From JBJELF01 sp051879015 (lineage in GTDB: Bacteria > Bacillota > Clostridia > Lachnospirales > Lachnospiraceae), in contig JBJELF010000096.1 in the NCBI GenBank assembly GCA_051879015.1, positions 1 through 12,177 of the forward strand: a stretch of 12,177 nucleotides of DNA, written 5' to 3'. The translations under genes were made by a program, and so were the position numbers. Below, one piece after another: positions 6,446-12,177 of the stretch (its first letter is position 1; each line of letters begins with the position of its first letter). The notes under the pieces were generated by a model. The model saw only the letters and a list, made by a program, of their open reading frames with translations. It was not told the origin of the DNA and did not search any database.

Positions 6446-7459
6446 ATGGCATTTGGAGTTTCAACAGATATTGGAATTGATTTGGGAACGGCTAGTATTC
6501 TTGTTTATATAAAAGGAAAGGGTGTGGTTTTGAAAGAACCCTCTGTTGTAGCCTATGATAGAAACACTCAGCAGATTAAGGCAATTGGAGAGGAAGCACG
6601 TTTAATGATTGGACGTACTCCTGGAAACATTGTAGCTGTAAGACCTTTGAGACATGGTGTTATTTCTGATTACACGATTACAGAAAAAATGCTCAAATAC
6701 TTTATTGAAAAATCTGTTGGTAAGAAAACTTTAAGAAAACCCAGAGTTTGCGTCTGCGTGCCAAGCCAAGTGACAGAAGTAGAGAAGAGAGCGGTAGAAG
6801 ATGCTACGATGAATTCTGGAGCAAGAAGTGTAGATATCATTGAAGAACCAGTAGCAGCAGCAATCGGTGCCGGTATTGATATTGCAAAACCTTATGGAAA
6901 TATGATTGTAGATATTGGTGGTGGTACTACCGACGTGGCAGTTATCTCTCTGGGAGGTACGGTTGTGTCTGAGTCCATCAAGATTGCGGGTGATGATTTT
7001 GATGATGCAATTATGCGTTATATGAGAAAAACTCACAACTTATTAATTGGTGAGAGAACCGCAGAAGATATTAAGATTAAGATTGGTACCTGCTACAAGA
7101 GACCAGAAGGTGAGCAGCAGACGATTGATGTCAAGGGAAGAAATTTAGTTACTGGTCTTCCAAAGACAGTTACTATCACTTCAGAGGAAACCTATGAAGC
7201 ATTGCGTGAGCCGACTGTACAGATTGTGGATGCAGTTCATAATGTGTTGGAGAAGACTCCTCCAGAATTGGCAGCTGATATCGCTGACAGAGGTATTGTT
7301 CTGACAGGCGGCGGTGCTCTGTTGAATGGTTTGGAAGAGCTGATTGAGGAGCGTACTGGTATTTCTACTATGACAGCAGAAAATGCAATGACCGCAGTAG
7401 CCATTGGTACTGGTAAGTATATCGAAATGTTGACCGAACCAGAAGGTCAGAAAAGGTAA
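6446..7459 (+). CDS. mreB: MreB/Mbl-type rod shape-determining actin homologue
   Basis: A 337-residue bacterial actin of normal MreB length. It polymerises on the inner membrane face and directs the elongation cell-wall machinery. The actin-fold ATPase elements are present: phosphate-1 loop GIDLGTAS (10-17), phosphate-2 loop DIGGGTTDVA (156-165), adenosine loop VLTGGGALLNG (285-295), plus MreB-typical stretches such as IGRTPGN (55-61), EEPVAAAIGAG (133-143) and EKTPPELAADI (269-279). The start at ATG 6446 follows AAAGGAGT; the upstream in-frame ATG at 6398 lies in the AT-rich leader without an RBS. It is not followed by mreC or mreD, so this is a solo copy. Whether it is the main MreB or an Mbl/MreBH-like paralogue cannot be settled here. 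Expression is probably set by the promoter and repeat-bearing leader upstream. Confidence 0.93.
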   Translation: MAFGVSTDIGIDLGTASILVYIKGKGVVLKEPSVVAYDRNTQQIKAIGEEARLMIGRTPGNIVAVRPLRHGVISDYTITEKMLKYFIEKSVGKKTLRKPRVCVCVPSQVTEVEKRAVEDATMNSGARSVDIIEEPVAAAIGAGIDIAKPYGNMIVDIGGGTTDVAVISLGGTVVSESIKIAGDDFDDAIMRYMRKTHNLLIGERTAEDIKIKIGTCYKRPEGEQQTIDVKGRNLVTGLPKTVTITSEETYEALREPTVQIVDAVHNVLEKTPPELAADIADRGIVLTGGGALLNGLEELIEERTGISTMTAENAMTAVAIGTGKYIEMLTEPEGQKR

Positions 7460-7463
7460 TTAG

Positions 7464-7495
7464 AAAGGCTGTTTGGGGAGACCTGAACAGCCTTT
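7464..7495 (+). terminator. Hairpin after mreB, probable terminator or attenuator
   Basis: AAAGGCTGTT (7464-7473) and AACAGCCTTT (7486-7495) pair perfectly over 10 bp. The stem continues through two wobbles and two G-C pairs to a GAGA (GNRA) loop at 7478-7481. The T-tract after it is poor (ATACATTTT), so termination may be partial and recD2 may be read through from mreB. Confidence 0.7.
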
Positions 7496-7525
7496 ATACA
7501 TTTTGTGTAAGTGAGGGAAGCGATT

Positions 7526-9772
7526 GTGGCAGAGTTGAGTGGATATGTAGCACGAGTGATTTTCAGAAATGAAGAAAATGGGTATACTGTTCTTGCGATT
7601 GAAGATGAGAATGGGGAAGATTACAGTGTGACCGGTATTTTTCCAGCGGTCTCCGAAGGGGAATATTTGACGATGACAGGAGAATTCGTGGATCATCCCA
7701 CTTATGGACCACAGTTTCAAATGCAGCAATTTCAATTTTCAGTGCCTTCCGACCGTGCTGGTATCGAGCGCTATTTGGGTTCTGGTGCCATCAAGGGAAT
7801 TGGGGCGGCATTGGCAGGTCGGATTGTTAAAAAATTCGGGGATGATACCTTTCGCGTGATTGAGGAAGAACCAGAAAAATTGGTCAGTGTCAAGGGTATC
7901 AGTGAAAAAAAGGCTATGGAAATTGCAGCTCAGGTGGCAGAAAAGCGTGACGGACGCAATGCCATGATTTTTTTGCAGCAGTTTGGCATCACCATGAATC
8001 TGGCTAATCGTATCTACAAGAAATATAACAATGATATCTACCGAATTTTGCGGGAAAATCCTTATCAGTTGGCAGATGATATCGAGGGAGTAGGATTTCG
8101 GATAGCCGATGAAATTGCAGCGCGGGCAGGCATCGCTCACTCTTCTAAATTTCGTATTCAAAGTGGAATCATTTATACGCTGCAGCAGGCAACATACAAT
8201 GGACATACTTGTCTGCCTCTCGAAGAATTAAAACAGCAGGCCTCAGCCATTCTGGAGGTGGGGCAGGAAGAAATTCAGCAGGAATTGATGGACATTATAA
8301 TAGGAAAGAAGATTTTGGTGCGGGCAATGGTACAGGACGATGGCAGCGAAATACAGATGGTATACATATCCGTTTTTTATTATATGGAGTTAAACAGTGC
8401 AAGAATGTTGATGGATTTGAATATTCAGGACAATATGCCTCTGAATTTAATCGAGCAGCGTTTGGAACGAATTCAGGATAAGACGGGTATTGTGTTGGAC
8501 GAAAAGCAAAAAGAGGCTGTCTACGAGGCTGTCAACAATGGTTTTTTGGTAGTGACTGGAGGACCTGGCACTGGAAAAACCACCACTATTAACGCCATGA
8601 TTCATTATTTTATGGACGCAGGTTTGGAGATTTTGCTCGCCGCCCCAACAGGGCGCGCTGCAAAGCGTATGACGGAAGCTACGGGTTTTGAGGCGCAGAC
8701 CATTCATCGACTGTTGGAAATCAATGGTTCTCCAGCAGACGGCAGCAATCATTTTTTTCAGCGAAATGCGGATAATCCATTGGATGCAGATGTGATTATT
8801 ATTGATGAGATGTCCATGGTGGATATTAATTTGCTCCACGCACTGCTGCAGGCTATTGTGGTGGGGACTCGTTTAATTTTAGTGGGAGATGTAGACCAGC
8901 TGCCTAGTGTAGGGCCGGGCAATGTGCTGAAAGACATCATTAACAGCAAGTGTTTTCATGTTGTATGCCTGACACAGGTGTTTCGCCAGGCTAGCGAGAG
9001 TGATATTATTGTGAATGCCCACAAAATCAATCGTGGAGAGCGTATTGTTCCAAATCCTCATAGTAAAGATTTTCTCTTTATTCCACGCAATGATGCTAAG
9101 GTGATTGGTGGAGCAGCGGTGACGTTGATTCGTGATAAGCTGCCTCGGTATGTGCAGGCCGATCAACGGGAAATCCAAGTGCTGACACCTATGCGTAAGG
9201 GTGTGCTTGGAGTGGATAATCTAAATTTGATGCTGCAGCAATACTTAAATCCACCATCTCCGGATAAGAAAGAAATAAACATGGGCAATGTCATTTTTCG
9301 CACAGGCGATAAGGTTATGCAGATTAAGAATAATTATCAAATTGAGTGGGAAGTGGTAAGCCGCTATGGATATGCTGTTGAGCAGGGGATGGGCGCGTTT
9401 AACGGTGATATGGGTATTATAAAAGAAATCAATTCCTTTTCAGAGGAGTTGAAGGTAGAATTTGATGAAGGTAGAATTATTACTTACCCATTTAAGACTG
9501 CAGCAGAAGAGTTGGAGTTGGCTTATGCTATGACGGTTCATAAATCTCAGGGAAGTGAGTATCCAGCGGTGATTCTTCCAATTTTAACTGGTCCGCGCAT
9601 GCTGATGAATCGAAATATTTTATACACGGCGGTGACGAGAGCAAAAAAATGTGTCTGTATTGTGGGTGACATTAATACTTTTCAGAGTATGATAGCGAAT
9701 GTGCAGGAGCAGAAACGCTACAGTACTCTGCGTCAGCGTTTGATAGAATTGAGGGCAAAGAATGAGGAATGA
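7526..9772 (+). CDS. recD2: RecD2-type ATP-dependent DNA helicase
   Basis: A superfamily 1B 5'-3' helicase of the RecD2/YrrC type, not part of RecBCD, 748 residues here. Layout: an N-terminal OB-like region (about 1-75), helix-hairpin-helix repeats (about 80-200, with GIGAA, KGIS and GVGF turns), then the motor. Motor motifs are Walker A GGPGTGKT (345-352), motif II DEMS (Asp427, Glu428), GDVDQLPSVG (454-463), VFRQ with Arg487, and motifs V/VI TVHKSQGSE (from 670) and YTAVTRA with Arg705. Known relatives act in replication-fork and recombinational repair. GTG 7526 is preferred because GAGGGAAG lies just upstream. GTG 7511, directly after a stop, has no RBS and would add five residues. There is little room for a dedicated promoter after mreB. 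The 3' end overlaps comFC by 11 bases, so the two are translationally coupled. Confidence 0.93.
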   Translation: MAELSGYVARVIFRNEENGYTVLAIEDENGEDYSVTGIFPAVSEGEYLTMTGEFVDHPTYGPQFQMQQFQFSVPSDRAGIERYLGSGAIKGIGAALAGRIVKKFGDDTFRVIEEEPEKLVSVKGISEKKAMEIAAQVAEKRDGRNAMIFLQQFGITMNLANRIYKKYNNDIYRILRENPYQLADDIEGVGFRIADEIAARAGIAHSSKFRIQSGIIYTLQQATYNGHTCLPLEELKQQASAILEVGQEEIQQELMDIIIGKKILVRAMVQDDGSEIQMVYISVFYYMELNSARMLMDLNIQDNMPLNLIEQRLERIQDKTGIVLDEKQKEAVYEAVNNGFLVVTGGPGTGKTTTINAMIHYFMDAGLEILLAAPTGRAAKRMTEATGFEAQTIHRLLEINGSPADGSNHFFQRNADNPLDADVIIIDEMSMVDINLLHALLQAIVVGTRLILVGDVDQLPSVGPGNVLKDIINSKCFHVVCLTQVFRQASESDIIVNAHKINRGERIVPNPHSKDFLFIPRNDAKVIGGAAVTLIRDKLPRYVQADQREIQVLTPMRKGVLGVDNLNLMLQQYLNPPSPDKKEINMGNVIFRTGDKVMQIKNNYQIEWEVVSRYGYAVEQGMGAFNGDMGIIKEINSFSEELKVEFDEGRIITYPFKTAAEELELAYAMTVHKSQGSEYPAVILPILTGPRMLMNRNILYTAVTRAKKCVCIVGDINTFQSMIANVQEQKRYSTLRQRLIELRAKNEE

Positions 9773-10493
9773 GACAAAATTGGAATCAATCTGTGAACAG
9801 GCAATACGAATGTTATTTCCAAGACGTTGTCCCATTTGTCAGGAAATGATTGCAAAACCAGGGGCATTAATTTGCAGTGATTGTATATCTTGTGTTCATT
9901 TTGTGAGGGAACCTCGATGTAAAAAGTGTGGAAAACAGCTAAGAAATAAGATGCAGGAATACTGTGGTGACTGCAAAAAAATGCCAAAAAGTTTTCAGGC
10001 GGGTGTGGTATTGGCAGTGTATGGCGGTCCTGTAAAAGAAAGTCTGGCGCGCGTGAAATATCATAATATGCGTCAGGATTTGGATTGGTTCTGTTTTGAG
10101 GCAGGCAGGCGCTATGAGGGGCAGATACAGCGATGGAAGATTCAAGCTTTAGTGCCGGTGCCCATTCATGCTTCCCGCCGCAGAAAACGAGGCTATAATC
10201 AGGCGGAGGAAATTTGTCGGCGTCTTACCAAATATTGGGGAATCCCCACCTATCCTCAGGCTTTAAAGCGCATTAAGCGTACCGTTGCTCAAAAAGAATT
10301 AAATAGTCAGCAGCGATTGAAAAATCTAGAGGAAGCGTTTGCTTTTGGAAAGCTGCCCTCAGATATTGAGGCGGTGCTTTTAGTAGATGACATCTATACG
10401 ACAGGAAGTACAATGGAGGCTTGTACCCGAGCTCTGTTAAAAAAAGGTGTCAGGCAGGTGTATTGCCTAAGCCTTGCGGCGGGACAACAATAA
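9762..10493 (+). CDS. comFC: ComF family protein (phosphoribosyltransferase fold)
   Basis: A 243-residue ComFC-type protein, normal length for the family. The N-terminal part carries four CxxC pairs at 23/26, 38/41, 53/56 and 68/71, spaced by exactly 15 residues, expected to bind two zinc ions. The C-terminal part is a type I phosphoribosyltransferase domain with the PRPP-binding signature VLLVDDIYTTGST (205-217, Asp209 and Asp210) and the ComF-typical VPVPIHASRRRKRGYNQAE. In competent bacteria ComFC helps imported single-stranded DNA enter the cytoplasm, but it is kept widely in species not known to be competent. The start at ATG 9762 has GAGG about eight bases upstream and overlaps the end of recD2. 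No other competence genes are in the window, so the pairing with recD2 suggests a shared DNA-processing role (inference). Confidence 0.92.
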   Translation: MRNETKLESICEQAIRMLFPRRCPICQEMIAKPGALICSDCISCVHFVREPRCKKCGKQLRNKMQEYCGDCKKMPKSFQAGVVLAVYGGPVKESLARVKYHNMRQDLDWFCFEAGRRYEGQIQRWKIQALVPVPIHASRRRKRGYNQAEEICRRLTKYWGIPTYPQALKRIKRTVAQKELNSQQRLKNLEEAFAFGKLPSDIEAVLLVDDIYTTGSTMEACTRALLKKGVRQVYCLSLAAGQQ

Positions 10494-10607
10494 AAAAAGT
10501 CAAGACTCAAAAAGATGTGAAAACATGGGACAGGAAAGAAATAAGATAATTTGTGAAATTTTTCTATATGGAAAATAAGAATAAATCAAAAATCGTGAAA
10601 AAAATAC

Positions 10608-10636
10608 TTTACTATTTAAAGAGAAAAGGTTATTCT
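10608..10636 (+). promoter_or_regulatory. Possible weak promoter for the aspartate kinase gene
   Basis: TTTACT (10608-10613) and TATTCT (10631-10636) are 17 bases apart, each matching consensus at four of six positions. The start would be near 10643, giving a leader of about 160 bases that includes the competing hairpins. In such AT-rich DNA this could be chance. It lies in the 311-base gene-free stretch 10494-10804, whose first 110 bases show nothing I can support. Confidence 0.3.
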
Positions 10637-10705
10637 ATATAAGATGTATTTTTAATGTTAGAAGACAATCACTATGATGTTGAAATCAAAGAAAATTTTG
10701 GCTTT

Positions 10706-10749
10706 GGTATCAGGATGACTGATGCCTGCAAAGCAGGTGTAAATTTTTT
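10706..10749 (+). promoter_or_regulatory. Attenuator-like terminator with competing hairpin
   Basis: The terminator hairpin is ATGCCTGC-AAA-GCAGGTGT (10722-10740, two wobbles), followed by AAATTTTTT. A second hairpin, GGTATCAG (10706-10713) with CTGATGCC (10719-10726) around GATGA, uses the left arm of the terminator, so only one can form. This is the usual layout of a transcription attenuator upstream of a biosynthetic gene. The simpler reading is that the terminator merely ends the recD2-comFC transcript, which has no other terminator. Confidence 0.55.
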
Positions 10750-10755
10750 GTAGTA

Positions 10756-10781
10756 AAGACCTTAATATATTGGAAGGTCTT
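10756..10781 (+). repeat. Perfect 8-bp inverted repeat before the aspartate kinase RBS
   Basis: AAGACCTT (10756-10763) and AAGGTCTT (10774-10781) flank a 10-base AT-rich spacer. The right arm ends 12 bases before the GGAGG RBS (10794-10798). There is no T-run after it, so it is not a terminator. It could be a protein operator or an mRNA hairpin affecting translation or stability. Confidence 0.5.
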
Positions 10782-10804
10782 CATAATACATTTGGAGGAA
10801 CAAG

Positions 10805-12124
10805 ATGAAAAAGGTAGTAAAGTTTGGCGGCAGTTCTCTGGCCAGTGCTGCCCAGTTTAGAAAAGTTGGCGATATTATTCATGCAGACGAGACACGTTCT
10901 TATGTGGTGCCATCTGCTCCGGGAAAGAGAGATTCCAAGGATACGAAAGTAACCGATATGTTATATCAGTGCTATCATATGGCGGAACAAGGAGAAGATT
11001 TCAGTGAACTATTCCAGAACATAAAAGAGCGTTATTATGGTATTATTGAGGGCTTAGGTTTAAAATTATCGTTAGAAGATGAGTTTGCAGAAATTCAGAA
11101 GAATTTTAAAAATAAAATTGGAATTGAGTACGCTGCTTCCCGAGGAGAATTTTTAAATGGAAAAATTATGGCTGACTTTTTGGGATTTCATTTTGTTGAT
11201 GCAGCAGATGTCATTCGTTTTAATGAAAATGGTTCTCTCAATGAAAAAGTGACAAATCGCCTTTTGCAAGAACAGGTAGCTGTCTTAGATAATGCGGTTG
11301 TGCCAGGATTTTATGGAGCACAGAAAGATGGTACTGTGCGTACTTTCTCTCGCGGTGGTTCTGATGTAACCGGTTCTTTGGTAGCCAAGGCAGTCAATGC
11401 ACATATCTACGAGAATTGGACGGATGTATCGGGATTTTTGGTAGCAGATCCAAGAATCATTCCAAATCCACCTGTCATTGAGACCATTACTTATAGAGAA
11501 CTAAGAGAACTTTCTTATATGGGTGCAGGAGTTCTTCATGAAGATGCTATTTTCCCGGTGCGGCAGGCAGGAATTCCAATTAATATCCGCAACACCAACC
11601 GCCCGGCAGATCCAGGTACGATGATTGTCAAGAATACCTTAAAGCAGTCGAAGTATATCATCACAGGTATTGCTGGAAAGAAAGGATTTGCTTCTATTAA
11701 TATTGAGAAGGATATGATGAATTCCGAGATTGGATTTGGGAGAAAAGTGCTCACAGCGTTTGAAGAACACGGCATTTCCTTTGAGCATATGCCATCCGGT
11801 ATTGATACGATGACTGTTTTTGTACATCAGAGCGAATTTGAGGAGCAGGAGCAGGAAGTCATTGCAGATATCTATCGTTTAGCACAGCCAGATTCGGTTG
11901 ATTTGGAACCAGATTTGGCGTTGGTCGCTGTGGTTGGCAGAGGAATGAAGTCAACCCGTGGGACAGCAGCGCGCATTTTCTCAGCATTGGCTCATGAGAG
12001 AGTGAATGTACGGATGATTGATCAGGGTTCTAGCGAACTTAATATTATCATCGGTGTGGATAACTGTGATTTTGAGAAGGCAATTAAAGCAATTTATACT
12101 ATCTTTGTGGAGACACAGTTGTAA
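10805..12124 (+). CDS. Aspartate kinase (aspartokinase) with C-terminal ACT domains
   Basis: Phosphorylates L-aspartate with ATP, the first step towards lysine (and diaminopimelate for the cell wall), threonine and methionine. It has 439 residues and is of the monofunctional long type resembling Bacillus aspartokinase III (YclM/ThrD) rather than an alpha/beta-subunit enzyme. The amino-acid kinase domain carries KFGGSS (6-11), the APGKRDSKDTKVTD stretch (38-51), SRGEFLNGK (112-120) and the nucleotide/substrate segment FSRGGSDVTGS (181-191). Two ACT domains follow, at about 285-345 and 370-439, which in relatives bind lysine and/or threonine for feedback control. ATG 10805 has GGAGG six bases upstream. 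The leader holds a candidate attenuator and an inverted repeat, so control by an amino acid signal is plausible. No terminator is visible in the last 53 bases of the window. Confidence 0.95.
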   Translation: MKKVVKFGGSSLASAAQFRKVGDIIHADETRSYVVPSAPGKRDSKDTKVTDMLYQCYHMAEQGEDFSELFQNIKERYYGIIEGLGLKLSLEDEFAEIQKNFKNKIGIEYAASRGEFLNGKIMADFLGFHFVDAADVIRFNENGSLNEKVTNRLLQEQVAVLDNAVVPGFYGAQKDGTVRTFSRGGSDVTGSLVAKAVNAHIYENWTDVSGFLVADPRIIPNPPVIETITYRELRELSYMGAGVLHEDAIFPVRQAGIPINIRNTNRPADPGTMIVKNTLKQSKYIITGIAGKKGFASINIEKDMMNSEIGFGRKVLTAFEEHGISFEHMPSGIDTMTVFVHQSEFEEQEQEVIADIYRLAQPDSVDLEPDLALVAVVGRGMKSTRGTAARIFSALAHERVNVRMIDQGSSELNIIIGVDNCDFEKAIKAIYTIFVETQL

Positions 12125-12177
12125 CGTATACTGCAGTCGGCGGTAGGGATACCTCAAGCACTAAAAACAAGAAAAAA

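Noticed and set aside
10643..10804. Lysine riboswitch upstream of aspartate kinase
   Set aside because: None of the conserved L-box core sequences is visible and the leader is shorter than the usual lysine aptamer plus expression platform.
12125..12177. Possible terminator after aspartate kinase (GGTA/TACC around 12144-12153)
   Set aside because: Only a 4-bp stem and no T-run; nothing can be supported in the last 53 bases.

Overview
The window looks like chromosomal DNA of a low-GC Gram-positive Clostridia, most likely a Lachnospiraceae gut bacterium. This is inferred from the AT-leaning composition, strong AGGAGG-type ribosome binding sites, long intrinsic terminators, a DUF5058 membrane protein, a bleomycin-hydrolase-type PepC, and a solo mreB followed by recD2 and comFC. 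All eight supported genes lie on the + strand and none is broken. I see no mobile element, CRISPR array, tRNA or rRNA.

Layout. 1-129 is a short leader with a clear RBS. 130-1649 encodes two small, tightly coupled integral membrane proteins (DUF5058 and an uncharacterised partner), possibly one membrane complex or transporter. 1650-1928 holds a weak hairpin and the promoter for pgcA (alpha-phosphoglucomutase family, 1929-3659), which ends at a very strong terminator. A sigma-A-like promoter then drives pepC (C1 cysteine aminopeptidase, 3878-5221) and a metallophosphoesterase (5277-5954), closed by another strong terminator. 5955-6445 is a 491-base gene-free region rich in hairpins and repeats that carries the mreB promoter. 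mreB (6446-7459) is followed by a long hairpin, then recD2 (7526-9772) and comFC (9762-10493), which overlap by 11 bases. 10494-10804 is a 311-base gene-free region with an attenuator-like pair of competing hairpins before an aspartate kinase gene (10805-12124). 12125-12177 shows nothing I can support.

Function. The genes are mostly housekeeping: glucose-1-P/glucose-6-P interconversion for polysaccharide and envelope precursors, peptide turnover, cell-shape control, DNA end/gap processing, a ComFC-type phosphoribosyltransferase-fold protein, and the first step of aspartate-family amino acid synthesis. No obvious novel multi-gene system is present. The most interesting signals are regulatory: mutually exclusive hairpins in front of the aspartate kinase gene, an unusual structured and repeat-bearing leader region in front of mreB, and a candidate MerR-type promoter geometry in that same region. 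The uncharacterised two-gene membrane module at the left end is the best protein-level unknown.
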